Source: Paracoccaceae bacterium (lineage in GTDB: Bacteria > Pseudomonadota > Alphaproteobacteria > Rhodobacterales > Rhodobacteraceae). Taken from it: a stretch of 64,000 nucleotides of DNA. The notes beneath the pieces were generated by a model. The model saw only the letters and a program-made list of their open reading frames with translations, was not told where the DNA came from and did no database searches. The translations under genes were made by a program, and so were the position numbers. Within the stretch, counting starts at the first letter, position 1. Every line of letters begins with the position of its first letter. The DNA is taken from positions 23,201 to 87,200 of the forward strand of contig JANQRE010000050.1 of the NCBI GenBank assembly GCA_028284705.1, written 5' to 3'. Shown here in pieces: positions 26,306 to 36,141 of the stretch.

Positions 26306-27241
26306 TCAGGACGAGGCATGGAAAGCGCGCCCCAGACAGGCAGGTGCCGCGAGTGAGGCACGACCTTTCCGTGGCGCGGACATGATGACCAGCACGACGA
26401 TAGTGATGACATAGGGCGACATGGACAAGTATTCGACTGGGATCGCGAGCCCCGCTGCCTGCAGGTTCAGCTGTAAAATCGTCACCCCGCCGAAAAGATA
26501 GGCACCGAGCAAAACCCGAAGCGGTTTCCAGGAGGCAAAAACAACGATGGCGAGCGCGATCCACCCGGCTCCTGCCGTCATCCCATCGGTCCATTGCGGC
26601 ACGCGGATGAGGCTCAGATACCCCCCGCCGAGCCCCGCACAGGCCCCGCCGAACGCAATCGCCATCAGCCGCACGCGCACCACCTTATAGCCAAGCGCAT
26701 GGGCCGCGTCGTGGTTCTCGCCGACAGCGCGAATGATCAGCCCCATGCGGCTAAATTTCAGAACCCACCAGATAGCGACGACAAGGGCGAGGGTGAAATA
26801 GACCATCCAGTCATGGTTGAAGAGGATCGGCCCCGCGACCAGGATATCCGACAGAACGGGGATGTCGATCTTCGCAGTGCCGGGCGGTTTGATGCCGACA
26901 TAGGACTGACCGAGCAGGCTCGAGAGGCCGAGGCCGAACAGCGTCAGCGCCAACCCCGTGGCCACCTGATTGGTCAGGAAGAACTGGGTGAGCACGCCGA
27001 AGATCATCGACAGGATCGCCCCGCCAATCGCCGCGGCGATAAACCCGAGCACTGGCGAACCGGTTTCAACCGCAACCGCAAACCCGCAGATCGCGCCGGT
27101 GATCATCATGCCCTCGACCCCGAGGTTCAGCACGCCGGCCTTCTCGACCACGAGTTCTCCAATGGCTGCCAAGAGGATCGGTGTTGCCGCCACCATGAGG
27201 AAGGCGATCAGAAGGGTCGGGGAGATTGCGCTTAGGTCCAT
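26306..27241 (-). CDS. ABC transporter permease, nucleoside type (second permease)
   Basis: 311 residues with about eight to ten membrane segments, of the YufQ/NupC-like BPD_transp_2 family. It opens with MDLSAISPTLLIAFLMVAAT and contains GELVVEKAGVLNLGVEGMM, the coupling-type segment typical of this subfamily. ATG 27241 is chosen; the upstream extension to 27307 overlaps the neighbouring small gene. Its start overlaps the end of the small membrane protein gene by 10 nt, indicating coupled translation. Confidence 0.87.
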   Translation of the reverse strand: MDLSAISPTLLIAFLMVAATPILLAAIGELVVEKAGVLNLGVEGMMITGAICGFAVAVETGSPVLGFIAAAIGGAILSMIFGVLTQFFLTNQVATGLALTLFGLGLSSLLGQSYVGIKPPGTAKIDIPVLSDILVAGPILFNHDWMVYFTLALVVAIWWVLKFSRMGLIIRAVGENHDAAHALGYKVVRVRLMAIAFGGACAGLGGGYLSLIRVPQWTDGMTAGAGWIALAIVVFASWKPLRVLLGAYLFGGVTILQLNLQAAGLAIPVEYLSMSPYVITIVVLVIMSAPRKGRASLAAPACLGRAFHASS

Positions 27242-27558
27242 TGGTCCACCACTGAAAAAACAAAGTAGTAAAGCGCGCATGCAACAAAGAAGCCGAACCA
27301 GATCCAAAAGCGCCCTCTCGACGGTAGCCGATCTTCCCCAGAAAAAACTGCTTCTTCATTCCACTTGGCAGTTCGTGGGCTGAGATGGTTAATGACGGCG
27401 CGAAACATATCGGAAAGGCCAATAAACAGGATCAACCAGCCCGCTATCCGGAATTTGGGAAAAACCAGCATTAGAGTGAAAAAGATCGCCGCCAAAACGG
27501 CGCCTTCTAAGATATAGAACGCCTCGCTCTTTCTTGTCGGCTCGGGCTGGCTCATCAT
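27232..27558 (-). CDS. Small membrane protein inside the nucleoside ABC operon
   Basis: 108 residues with about three membrane segments: YILEGAVLAAIFFTLMLVF, IAGWLILFIGLSDMF and FWIWFGFFVACALYYFVF. The start ATGATG overlaps the stop of the first permease gene, and its own stop overlaps the second permease by 10 nt. Translation is therefore tied into the operon. No family is recognised. It could be an accessory subunit of the transporter or an unrelated passenger. Confidence 0.7.
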   Translation of the reverse strand: MMSQPEPTRKSEAFYILEGAVLAAIFFTLMLVFPKFRIAGWLILFIGLSDMFRAVINHLSPRTAKWNEEAVFSGEDRLPSRGRFWIWFGFFVACALYYFVFSVVDQWT

Positions 27559-28640
27559 GCGACCTCCGCCTTGCCAAACCGGATGCGGTAGTTGGTCAGC
27601 ACATCCACGGCCAGAAGGAAAAACAGAAGCATCCCCTGAAACGCCTGGATCGCCGCTGCCGGGATGCCCAGCATCAGGGAGGCGAGCTCGCCGCCAATAT
27701 AAGTGAGTGCCATCAACAGCCCGGCCAGCAGGATGCCGATGGGATGCAGACGACCCAGAAACGCCACGATGATCGCCGTGAACCCATAGCCGACATTGAA
27801 ATCGATGCTGATCTGCCCCGATGGTCCGGAGACCTCAAAGAGACCTGCCAGCCCCGCCAAAGCGCCGGAAATGCCAAGGCAGAACAGGATCAGCCGATCC
27901 GGGTTCACCCCTCCGAAACGCGCCGCGCGGGGGGCTTGACCGGCCAGTTTGATCTGGAACCCAAGCATATGGCGGGCCAGCAAGATATAGGCGAAGATCA
28001 CTGCGATGAAGGCCGCAACCACGCCCCAATGCATGCCGGTGCCGGCGATCAGCTCGGCATTGTGACCCGCCGGATAGCTCTTCAGATTGCGCGAGCCCGG
28101 GAAGCCCGCGCCCTCAGGATTGCGTAACAGGCCAAGTGACATCGAAGCGAGGATGAACTCGGCGACATAGACCAGAAGCAGCGAGACAAGGATTTCATTG
28201 GTGCGGAAATAGACCCGCAGAAGCCCCGGGATCATCGCCCAGAGGAAGCCTCCAATGGCGCCGCTGATCACCATCAAAGGGAAGACGAGGAAACTGTCGA
28301 GCGGATAGAACGCGAGCCCGATCCCAGCGCCGACAATCGCGCCCATGATGTATTGCCCCTCGGCGCCAATATTCCAGATACCGGCCCGGAACCCCAGCGA
28401 CAAACCGATGGCGATCAGGATCAACGGCGCGGCCTTGACCAGCAGTTGCGGGCGCGAGAAGCTAGCGAATTGTTCGTGAAACAGCGGGTCCCAGAAGATG
28501 ATGCGGATCGCCTCGACCGGGTCCTTGCCCAGCGCCGCGAACATCAATCCACCTGCAATCATCGTCGCCACCACGGCGACAATCGGCGTCAGATAGGTCC
28601 AGGTCTTGGACGGCGAGGGGCGTTTCTCAAGCCGCACCAT
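27555..28640 (-). CDS. ABC transporter permease, nucleoside type (first permease)
   Basis: 361 residues with about ten membrane segments, of the YufP-like BPD_transp_2 family. KAAPLILIAIGLSLGFRAG is followed by IWNIGAEGQYIMGAIVG, the characteristic cytoplasmic coupling region, and by YFRTNEILVSLLLVYVAE. Its start overlaps the ATPase gene by 14 nt. It is one half of the permease heterodimer of the BMP transporter. Confidence 0.88.
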   Translation of the reverse strand: MVRLEKRPSPSKTWTYLTPIVAVVATMIAGGLMFAALGKDPVEAIRIIFWDPLFHEQFASFSRPQLLVKAAPLILIAIGLSLGFRAGIWNIGAEGQYIMGAIVGAGIGLAFYPLDSFLVFPLMVISGAIGGFLWAMIPGLLRVYFRTNEILVSLLLVYVAEFILASMSLGLLRNPEGAGFPGSRNLKSYPAGHNAELIAGTGMHWGVVAAFIAVIFAYILLARHMLGFQIKLAGQAPRAARFGGVNPDRLILFCLGISGALAGLAGLFEVSGPSGQISIDFNVGYGFTAIIVAFLGRLHPIGILLAGLLMALTYIGGELASLMLGIPAAAIQAFQGMLLFFLLAVDVLTNYRIRFGKAEVA

Positions 28641-30153
28641 GATGGGCCACCTCCATGTCGTGCGCGCCGCCCATCATCAGGCCGATCTGATCTACCGTCA
28701 GCCCTTGTGCGGGCACAGGGTCGGTCAGGCGGCCGCCATTCAGCGCCGCAAAGCGGTCGGAGATTTCCATCAGCTCATCGAGGTCCTGGCTGATGCAGAC
28801 AATCGCCGCGCCCTCCGCCGCGAGATCGAGGATCGCCTGCCGGATCGCCGCTGCCGCCGAGGCATCCACGCCCCAGGTCGGCTGATTGACCACCAGAACG
28901 CTCGGCTTCTGCAAGACCTCGCGCCCGATGACGAATTTCTGCAGATTGCCGCCCGACAGCGAGCGCGCCGCGTTGTCCGGCCCCGGCGTGCGCACGTCGA
29001 AGCCTTCGATGATCCGCTCGGCAAACCCTTCGGCGCTCGACCAGTCCAGAAAGCCGTTCTTGGCAAGGTTCTCTCGCACATTCCCGGTCAATAAAGCATT
29101 TTCCGTCAAGGACATATCGGGTGCTGCCGCATGCCCTAACCGCTCTTCCGGGGCCGCCAGCAATCCCAAAGCGCGGCGCTCTTGCGGGCCTTTATCGCCG
29201 ACGCCAGCCCCCGCGAGGCGGACCTGCAAGGGTGCGACGAGCACCTCGCCCGACAGCGCCGCCGTCAACTCATCCTGGCCATTGCCCGCCACACCGCCGA
29301 TGCCCAGAACCTCGCCCTTGGAGACGGAGAAACTCACCTCTTTCAACGACGTCCCAAACGCCGAGGGCGAAGCGACACTCAGGTCCTCCACCTCCAGCGC
29401 GATCTCACCGGCCACATGCGGTTTGCGCTCCGGCACGTGCAGGCTCTCGCCCACCATCATCTCTGCCATCGCCCGCACCGTTTCCTGGCGCGGATTGCAG
29501 GTCGCCACCACCTTGCCCAACCGCAGGATCGTGGCGTGATCGCAGAGCCGCCGGATCTCCTCCAGCTTGTGCGAAATATAGAGGATCGAGGTCCCCTCAT
29601 CGCGCAGCTGCTCCAGCGTCTGGAACAGAATATCGACCTCCTGCGGCGTCAGCACCGAGGTCGGCTCATCCATGATCAGTAGTTTCGGGTTCTGCAGAAG
29701 ACAGCGAATGATTTCAACACGTTGCCGCTCTCCCGCCGAAAGATCGCCCACGATGCGATGCGGGTCGAGCGGCAACCCGTATTCCTCCGAAACCTCGGAG
29801 ATGCGCGCCGCCAGATCGGCCATTTTCGGCGGGTTCTCCATGCCCAACGCAATATTCTCAGCGACGTCCAAAGCCTCGAAGAGCGAGAAATGCTGGAACA
29901 CCATCGCCACGCCCGAGGCGCGCGCGGCGCGGGGTTCGGGCGGCAGGAACGGGTCGCCGCGCAGAACCATCGATCCTGCGTCGGGCTTGACCAAACCGTA
30001 GATCATTTTCACCAGCGTGGACTTGCCCGCACCGTTCTCGCCCAAGAGCGCATGCACTTCGCCGGATTTGATGGTGAAGGAGACATCGTCATTGGCAACG
30101 ACCCCGGGATAGGCTTTGGTCAGGCCTTTGATCTCCAGCAGCGGCGTGCTCAC
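28627..30153 (-). CDS. ABC transporter ATP-binding protein with two ATPase domains (nucleoside type)
   Basis: 508 residues from GTG 30153, which has GGAGGAG about 8 nt upstream. Domain 1 has Walker A LLGENGAGKSTL, signature LSAGERQRVEI and Walker B LLIMDEPTS. Domain 2 has a degenerate Walker A (GVAGNGQDEL) and the signature LSGGNLQK, as is usual for RbsA/YufO-type ATPases. The GTG overlaps the xdhC stop as GTGA, so import and oxidation genes are translationally linked. Confidence 0.9.
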   Translation of the reverse strand: MSTPLLEIKGLTKAYPGVVANDDVSFTIKSGEVHALLGENGAGKSTLVKMIYGLVKPDAGSMVLRGDPFLPPEPRAARASGVAMVFQHFSLFEALDVAENIALGMENPPKMADLAARISEVSEEYGLPLDPHRIVGDLSAGERQRVEIIRCLLQNPKLLIMDEPTSVLTPQEVDILFQTLEQLRDEGTSILYISHKLEEIRRLCDHATILRLGKVVATCNPRQETVRAMAEMMVGESLHVPERKPHVAGEIALEVEDLSVASPSAFGTSLKEVSFSVSKGEVLGIGGVAGNGQDELTAALSGEVLVAPLQVRLAGAGVGDKGPQERRALGLLAAPEERLGHAAAPDMSLTENALLTGNVRENLAKNGFLDWSSAEGFAERIIEGFDVRTPGPDNAARSLSGGNLQKFVIGREVLQKPSVLVVNQPTWGVDASAAAAIRQAILDLAAEGAAIVCISQDLDELMEISDRFAALNGGRLTDPVPAQGLTVDQIGLMMGGAHDMEVAHHGAA

Positions 30154-31109
30154 AGTGCGATCTCCTCCCCCAAGGTCTGTCGCCTGAGCGACAGGAGTAA
30201 CTGAGAGGCCACCCCCACGGCAATAGCTTGCGGATGTTTGCCCAATGTGGGGTCGCCGATGGGGCAAGTGATGCGCGAAATTTGAGCATCCGAGTGGCCG
30301 AGGGCTGCGAGCCGTTTTCTGAACCGGGCCCATTTGGTCTCAGAGCCGATCAGACCAGCGAATGCGAAGGGCTGTTTCAGAAGCGTGTCGCACAGCGTGA
30401 GGTCGTAATCATGTTCGGGCGTCATGATCAAATGCGCCGCCCCAGCCGGAGCGGTTTTCAGAAGCTCGTGCGGCGGGGTTTGGTCAGAATAATGAACCTG
30501 AGCGGGCAGGTCGCCAAAGAGCGGTTCGCGAACATCCGCCAGGAAGACCTCAAACTGCGGCATCGGGGCGAGCACGCGTGCAAGCGCATCGCCCACATGG
30601 CCCGCGCCGTAGATGTAAACCGGCAGGCGATTGCGCCAGACCGGTTCCACCAGCCAGCCTTTCGAGAGCGTCGTGGCAATCGGCGTATCGCTCTGTTCAA
30701 ACCGTTTGATCTTGCGCGCCAGCGCATCGGGCAGGTCGGTCGGACCGGTCTCGACCCGGCGTGCCCAGATGCCCTGAAAGGCAAAATCGGCCTCCATCGC
30801 GCGGTACTGCTCGGCCTCGAACCGCTCCAGCACCACAGAGACCGCGCCGCCGCAACATTGCCCGATATCGGGCCCCAGCGCCTGTTTCATCACCTGGCAA
30901 TCGCGCCCGGTGTCCAGCATCTCATCGGCCAAACGCGTTGCCGCCAGTTCCAGCGCGCCACCGCCGATGGTGCCCGATTGGCCGTCGCGCCAGACCAGCA
31001 TCTCGGTGCCCGCCTCGCGCGGCGCCGAGCCTTTCACATCGGCCAACACGATGCGGACCACCGCGCCATGGGTCTCAATCGCCGTCGACAGAGCGTTCAG
31101 GTCAAACAT
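30150..31109 (-). CDS. xdhC: Xanthine dehydrogenase accessory protein XdhC
   Basis: 319 residues. XdhC binds molybdenum cofactor, supports its sulfuration and delivers it to XdhB. It has the N-terminal XdhC/CoxI segment (VVRIVLADVKGSAPREAGTEML, then IGGGALE), the conserved CCGGAV and a C-terminal Rossmann domain (PVYIYGAGHVGDALARVL). ATG 31109 overlaps the end of xdhB by 8 nt, and its stop overlaps the ATPase start by 4 nt. Confidence 0.92.
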   Translation of the reverse strand: MFDLNALSTAIETHGAVVRIVLADVKGSAPREAGTEMLVWRDGQSGTIGGGALELAATRLADEMLDTGRDCQVMKQALGPDIGQCCGGAVSVVLERFEAEQYRAMEADFAFQGIWARRVETGPTDLPDALARKIKRFEQSDTPIATTLSKGWLVEPVWRNRLPVYIYGAGHVGDALARVLAPMPQFEVFLADVREPLFGDLPAQVHYSDQTPPHELLKTAPAGAAHLIMTPEHDYDLTLCDTLLKQPFAFAGLIGSETKWARFRKRLAALGHSDAQISRITCPIGDPTLGKHPQAIAVGVASQLLLSLRRQTLGEEIAL

Positions 31110-33393
31110 CGGCCCGCAGCCTCGCGCAAGCCATGGCGATCCGCTCCGGCGTCGCGGGCGCATCGAGATCGGGATAGGCGTCGCCGCAAGAGGCCACCGC
31201 ATCCGACAAAGCCAGCCATGCAGAGATGCCCAGCATCAAAGGCGGTTCGCCCACGGCTTTCGAACGATAGATCGTCTCCGAAGCGTTCTCGCCATCCCAA
31301 AGCGCCACATTGAACACCTCCGGTGCATCCGAGGCGCAGGGGATTTTGTAGGTCGAGGGCGCATGGGTCATCAGCGCGCCTTTGTCATTCCAAACCAGTT
31401 CCTCCATGGTCAGCCAGCCCGCGCCCTGCACGTAACCGCCCTCGATCTGGCCGATATCGAGATCGGGGTTCAGCGATTTTCCGCAATCATGCAGGATATC
31501 GGCGCGCAGGATGCGGTTCTCGCCGGTCAGCGTGTCGATCACTACCTCCGTCACCGCCGCGCCATAGGCGAAATAGAAAAACGGGCGCCCCTGGCCGCGG
31601 ATGCGGTCCCAGGAAATCTGCGGCGTGGCGTAGAACCCGGTGGCGGAGAGCGAGACCCGGTGTGTGTAAGCCAGATCGACGGCCTTGGAGAACGGCATCA
31701 CATCGCCTGCCACGAAAACCTGCCCGTCCTCAAACCGAACGCGGGCGGGGTTGGTCTGGTATTGCCCGGCGAGGAATTCCGAGATCCGGCCCTTGATTTC
31801 GTCACAGGCGGCTTTCACCGCCATGCCGTTCAGGTCCGACCCCGACGAGGCCGCCGTGGCAGAGGTGTTTGGGACTTTTCCGGTGTCTGTCGCCGTGATC
31901 TTCACCGCCTCCAGCGGCACGCCAAACGCATGCGCCGCGACCTGTGCAACCTTGGTAAACAGCCCTTGCCCCATCTCGGTGCCGCCGTGATTGAGGTGGA
32001 TCGAGCCGTCCTGATAGACATGCACCAGCGCGCCGGCCTGATTGAGATGGGTGAGCGTGAAGCTGATGCCGAACTTGACCGGCGTCAGCGCAATGCCACG
32101 TTTCAGCACCGGGTTGCGGTCGTTCCAGGCCAGCGCCCGTTTGCGACGGGCGTGGTAGTCGGACGTCTCCACCAGCCGGTCGATCATCGGGTGAAGGATG
32201 AAATCGGTGACTTCCATTCCGTAAGGCGTGGTGTCTTTTTTCGCAGCGGAGGCGGGCGCGTAGAAATTGGCTTGCCGCACCTCGAGAGGGTCTTTGCCAA
32301 GTGCATGGGCGATCTCATCCATCACGCGCTCGATGCCGACCATGCCCTGCGGCCCGCCAAAGCCGCGAAACGCAGTGTTGGACTGGGTGTTGGTTTTCAG
32401 CCGGTGCGAGGTGATGCGCACATCGGTCAGGTTGTAGGCGTTGTCGGCATGTAGCATCGCCCGATCGGCGACGGGCAGGGAGAGGTCCTGCGCCCAGCCG
32501 CAGCGCGCGAATTGGTCAAAGATGAGCCCGCTGATGCGGCCGTCCGCGTCAAACCCCACATCATAGGTGATGCGAAACTCGTGGCGTTTGCCGGTGATGA
32601 TCATGTCATCATCGCGGTCATAACGCATCTTGCAGGGCCGCCCGGTCATCTGCGCGGCAACGGCGCAAGCGACACAAAGCGCATTGCCCTGGCTCTCCTT
32701 GCCGCCGAAGCCGCCGCCCATGCGCCGCACCTCGACGCGCACCGCATTCATCGGGCGGCCAAGCGCCTCGGCCACTTTGTGCTGGATCTCCGTCGGGTGC
32801 TGGGAGGAGGCGTGCACGATCATGTCGCCGCCTTCCTGCGGTATTGCCAGTGCGGCATGACCCTCCAGATAGAAATGCTCCTGCCCGCCGATCTCAAGAG
32901 TGTTCTTCAGGCGGTGCTCCGCGGCCTCCAGTGCCGTCTCGGCATCGCCTTTGGAATAGATGCGCGGGCCATCCTCGAAGCGCGAGTCAGCGGCCAGTGC
33001 GTCATCGATGCTGAGAAGCGGGGTTTCCTCGGCGTATGTGAGCTCGCAGCGCCTTGCGGCCTGTCTCGCGGCCAAGTGGCTGGTGGCGATGACCAGGAAG
33101 ATCGGCTGACCGAGGTAATGCACCGCGCCTTTCGCCAGCAGCGGCTCATCATGGGCCGAGGGCGAGACGTCATTGTCATGCGGCAAATCCTCCGCGGTGA
33201 GCACCGCGATCACACCCTCGGAGGCGCGCACCGCGTCTAGTTCAATCGACGTGATCTTTCCGCGCGCAATCGTCGATATCCCAAAGGCCAGATGCAGGGC
33301 ATTGGCCGGTGTCGGGATGTCATCGACATAGCGCGCTGTGCCTTGGACATGCAGCGGCCCGGCGTCATGGGGTTTGGAGACATGCACGCTCAT
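31102..33393 (-). CDS. xdhB: Xanthine dehydrogenase molybdopterin-binding subunit
   Basis: 763-residue large subunit that oxidises hypoxanthine to xanthine and xanthine to urate. Landmarks are [12 protein letters not shown], the [15 protein letters not shown] loop, [10 protein letters not shown] with the conserved Arg, [15 protein letters not shown], and the C-terminal [12 protein letters not shown] with the presumed catalytic Glu. The length is as in Rhodobacter capsulatus XdhB. Its start overlaps xdhA by 4 nt. Confidence 0.94.
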   Translation of the reverse strand: MSVHVSKPHDAGPLHVQGTARYVDDIPTPANALHLAFGISTIARGKITSIELDAVRASEGVIAVLTAEDLPHDNDVSPSAHDEPLLAKGAVHYLGQPIFLVIATSHLAARQAARRCELTYAEETPLLSIDDALAADSRFEDGPRIYSKGDAETALEAAEHRLKNTLEIGGQEHFYLEGHAALAIPQEGGDMIVHASSQHPTEIQHKVAEALGRPMNAVRVEVRRMGGGFGGKESQGNALCVACAVAAQMTGRPCKMRYDRDDDMIITGKRHEFRITYDVGFDADGRISGLIFDQFARCGWAQDLSLPVADRAMLHADNAYNLTDVRITSHRLKTNTQSNTAFRGFGGPQGMVGIERVMDEIAHALGKDPLEVRQANFYAPASAAKKDTTPYGMEVTDFILHPMIDRLVETSDYHARRKRALAWNDRNPVLKRGIALTPVKFGISFTLTHLNQAGALVHVYQDGSIHLNHGGTEMGQGLFTKVAQVAAHAFGVPLEAVKITATDTGKVPNTSATAASSGSDLNGMAVKAACDEIKGRISEFLAGQYQTNPARVRFEDGQVFVAGDVMPFSKAVDLAYTHRVSLSATGFYATPQISWDRIRGQGRPFFYFAYGAAVTEVVIDTLTGENRILRADILHDCGKSLNPDLDIGQIEGGYVQGAGWLTMEELVWNDKGALMTHAPSTYKIPCASDAPEVFNVALWDGENASETIYRSKAVGEPPLMLGISAWLALSDAVASCGDAYPDLDAPATPERIAMACARLRADV

Positions 33394-34766
33394 GGCCGCA
33401 CCTCCAGCACATCCGCCGCGACGCCCAGGTCTTCGACGTAATAGCGCCTGAGCAGGTTCTGCGAGCCCATCAGGCGGTAGTCGGCAGAAGCCCGCATGTC
33501 GCTGAGCGGGGTGAAATCCTTGGCAAAGGCGGGCAGGGCGGCTTCGATCACCTCTTCCACCCAGGGCTTGCCGATCAGCGCCTTTTCGACATGGGCCGCC
33601 CGCTTCGGTATGCCCGCCATGCCGCCGAACGCGATGCGGGCCTCGGTGACCACGCCGTCGGTCTCAATGATATTGAAACAGCCGCAGACGGCGGAGATAT
33701 CCTGATCGAACCGCTTCGACAGTTTGTAACATTTCAGCCGGTCCGGTTGGCGCGGGAAACTCACCGCCTCGACGAATTCGCCTGGCGCGCGGTCCTGTTT
33801 GCCGTAGTCGATGAAGAACTCCTCAAGCGGCAGGTCCCGGCGCGCATCACCCTTGCGCAGATGCAGCACCGCACCAAGTGCGATCAATGCCGGGGGGCTG
33901 TCGCCAATCGGCGACCCATTGGCGATATTGCCACCGATGGTCGCCGCGTTGCGCACCTGCACGGAACCGTAGCGGCGCAGCATTTCGGCGAAGCTCGGAT
34001 GTAGGTCGCGCATGGCCTCAAGCACATCCGTGACCGATGTAGCCGCACCGATGCGCACCGAGTCATCGCCGATCTCCACGCCGATCATGTCCTCACAGCG
34101 ATTGACGAAAGCCACAGCGCCGAGATCGCGAAAATCCTTATTCACCCAGAGCCCGACATCGGTTGCGCCGCCAATGAGCGTGCCACCCGGATGATCGGCA
34201 CACCACGCCGCCAATTCATCCGACGAGCGCGGCATGGCGTAGGGTGTGTCGTTCTGTGGCTGTGCCGCAGGTTGACGCACCACCCCCTCCTCCATCCACT
34301 CCGGCACCGGCTGCTCTGCGGCGGCCTCGGCGGCGCGCAGGATCGGTGCATAGCCGGTGCAGCGGCACAAATTGCCTGCCAATTGATCTTTATGGTCGCG
34401 TTTGCCGTTTTTATGGGCAGCGGCCATGGTGGTGATGAAACCCGGCGTGCAGAACCCGCATTGGGAGCCGTGATGCTCGATCATTGTGGCCTGAACAGGG
34501 TGTAATTGGCCCTTCGGCCCGGACACGCCTTCGACCGTGCGCACGGCGCGACCGGCCACTTGCGGCATGAACAGGATGCAGGAATTCATCGCGCGTGCGA
34601 CGCCATCCTCGCCGGTTACAATCACGCTGCAGGCGCCGCAATCGCCTTCGTTGCAGCCTTCCTTGGTGCCGGTTAAGCTTTTGGTTTCACGTAAGAAATC
34701 CAGAAGTGTGTCGGTCGCTTCGACCTCCGCCTCAACAGTCTCTCCGTTCAGAAGAAACGTGATCAT
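33390..34766 (-). CDS. xdhA: Xanthine dehydrogenase small subunit (2Fe-2S and FAD)
   Basis: 458 residues. The N-terminal ferredoxin-like 2Fe-2S cluster is in [14 protein letters not shown]. The second cluster lies in QCGFCTPGF and NLCRCTGY. The FAD domain follows with [12 protein letters not shown] and [17 protein letters not shown] 34766 gives the normal XdhA start [12 protein letters not shown], with GGGA 7 nt upstream. The open frame continues 221 codons further upstream, but only as antisense to the next gene. It heads the purine operon and has a structured leader. Confidence 0.93.
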   Translation of the reverse strand: MITFLLNGETVEAEVEATDTLLDFLRETKSLTGTKEGCNEGDCGACSVIVTGEDGVARAMNSCILFMPQVAGRAVRTVEGVSGPKGQLHPVQATMIEHHGSQCGFCTPGFITTMAAAHKNGKRDHKDQLAGNLCRCTGYAPILRAAEAAAEQPVPEWMEEGVVRQPAAQPQNDTPYAMPRSSDELAAWCADHPGGTLIGGATDVGLWVNKDFRDLGAVAFVNRCEDMIGVEIGDDSVRIGAATSVTDVLEAMRDLHPSFAEMLRRYGSVQVRNAATIGGNIANGSPIGDSPPALIALGAVLHLRKGDARRDLPLEEFFIDYGKQDRAPGEFVEAVSFPRQPDRLKCYKLSKRFDQDISAVCGCFNIIETDGVVTEARIAFGGMAGIPKRAAHVEKALIGKPWVEEVIEAALPAFAKDFTPLSDMRASADYRLMGSQNLLRRYYVEDLGVAADVLEVRP

Positions 34767-34840
34767 GTCGGTGTCCCGCCGCCTTACCAAGTCGCGTCCC
34801 CCAAAGCAGCGTCGATGCGGCGTAGACGCGTGCCAGAGCC
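34767..34840 (-). promoter_or_regulatory. Structured 5' leader of xdhA, possible purine riboswitch
   Basis: On the transcribed strand, CGCGTC (34830-34825) can pair with GACGCG (34798-34793). CGCCGC (34822-34817) can pair with GCGGCG (34782-34777), which ends on the Shine-Dalgarno GGGA (34777-34774). The two perfect 6-bp stems cross, so only one can form. This looks like a switch between an open and a closed ribosome site. A xanthine-sensing (NMT1-type) riboswitch is an attractive guess in front of xdhA, but no consensus match was checked. Confidence 0.4.
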
Positions 34841-34995
34841 GTCTCAGCAAAGCCGATGAGCCCTCCCTTTGCAAGAGCACGATTCCGTAGAAAAAGCACC
34901 GAGTTGGCACAAGTTCGTCATGAAATTGGCCACATTTCTGGAAACAATCAGTCCGCGAGGAATAAACAACTGAAGAAATTCGGTGGGGCAGAGGT

Positions 34996-36138
34996 ATGTT
35001 AAAGAGGCTTCTAGGTAGAAGCAAAACTGTGACGGAAGAGGTCGTCGAACCGGTCGAGGCGCCAGAGGTGCCTGCGACCGAGGCTGCGACGCCTATGCCG
35101 TCGCCGTTTGATGCTCCCAAACCGGAACCGCCGCCACAAGCGCCGAAGATCAGGCGCAAGAGGGAGGCGATCCGGTCTCGTGCGTCTGACGTGCGGGATG
35201 AACATGGTCGTACTGCTGAGGAAATCGCAGCGGAAGCCAATAAAGACTTCGACATCATGGCGGTGGCCCGCCGGGCAGCGGAACTGCCCGAAGAGGTCGA
35301 AGGTCCCGACACGCAACTTGAAGAGGCTGTGGCCGAGGCTCTGGAGAGCATTGTCCCGGAGCCCGCGCCGGTCGAACCTGCAGCCCCCGCGGCGGTCGTC
35401 GATCCCGCACCATCGGCAGAGCTGGACAAGGGAGACCCCGGTCACATCGTGATGCCCGGTGCAGACGGCGATGCGGAGAAAGGCACGCAGGCCGCCCGCG
35501 ATGCCTATTGGGCGCAATGGGGCGAGAGTGATGCCTCACTGATCGGCTATGACACCAACCCGCAAGCACTTGGCGCGCCGGCCTGGCCGAACACACGCCA
35601 GAACTTCCGCCTCATTCGAACCGAGGCAAGCCTGATCATCGCCTCGGAGGGGTTGAGCGATCCGTTCGGTGCGTTCTCCGGTGGCGGCACCACAAACGGG
35701 TTTGGCATGGAAGTCTTCATGGAAGTCATGGGCTGGCAGGGCATGCGTCTGAAAGAGGCGAAATCGAGCTGGGCCTTTGCGGCGATTGAACATGTCGCAC
35801 GGGTTGTCGCACAGGCGCGCGGGATCGTGCCGCTTCTGGACGAACACAGGGTGCTGTCCATCGACCTGCCCTATAGCGCGACGCCAGAGGCCTGGGCTGA
35901 TCCTGATGAGCCGCAAATGCCGGGTGGATTGCTTGGACTTGGTCTGCCCGACGGGCGTGACCGATTGCAGGACACACCGCTGTCACCGGTCCGCATGGTG
36001 CCGCTGACCATGATCACGCCGGATGAGCTGGAGGCTTGTCTGATTGGCGGGGCGGAGGATCGCCTTTCACTCGCCGATGATCTGATGACGACAGGTGTCG
36101 GCCATCACACGGTTCCCGATCGCATGAGCCTGCGCTGA
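34996..36138 (+). CDS. Hypothetical protein with Pro/Ala/Glu-rich N-terminus and SUFU-like C-terminus
   Basis: 380 residues. Residues 15-55 and 115-145 are low-complexity and rich in Pro, Ala, Val and Glu. From about 195 the protein looks folded: [22 protein letters not shown], then [13 protein letters not shown] (234-246), [18 protein letters not shown] and [19 protein letters not shown] (334-352). The second part has the order of segments seen in bacterial suppressor-of-fused-like (SUFU) domains, such as GFGFEL and a late TxxELEA. This is a visual resemblance only. No signal peptide or membrane segment is present. Confidence 0.65.
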   Translation: MLKRLLGRSKTVTEEVVEPVEAPEVPATEAATPMPSPFDAPKPEPPPQAPKIRRKREAIRSRASDVRDEHGRTAEEIAAEANKDFDIMAVARRAAELPEEVEGPDTQLEEAVAEALESIVPEPAPVEPAAPAAVVDPAPSAELDKGDPGHIVMPGADGDAEKGTQAARDAYWAQWGESDASLIGYDTNPQALGAPAWPNTRQNFRLIRTEASLIIASEGLSDPFGAFSGGGTTNGFGMEVFMEVMGWQGMRLKEAKSSWAFAAIEHVARVVAQARGIVPLLDEHRVLSIDLPYSATPEAWADPDEPQMPGGLLGLGLPDGRDRLQDTPLSPVRMVPLTMITPDELEACLIGGAEDRLSLADDLMTTGVGHHTVPDRMSLR

Positions 36139-36141
36139 CGG

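Noticed and set aside
34767..35429. Open frame extending xdhA upstream by 221 codons
   Set aside because: It is antisense to the 380-residue gene at 34996, is Ser/Gly/Ala low-complexity, and the ATG at 34766 gives a normal XdhA N-terminus with a ribosome site.
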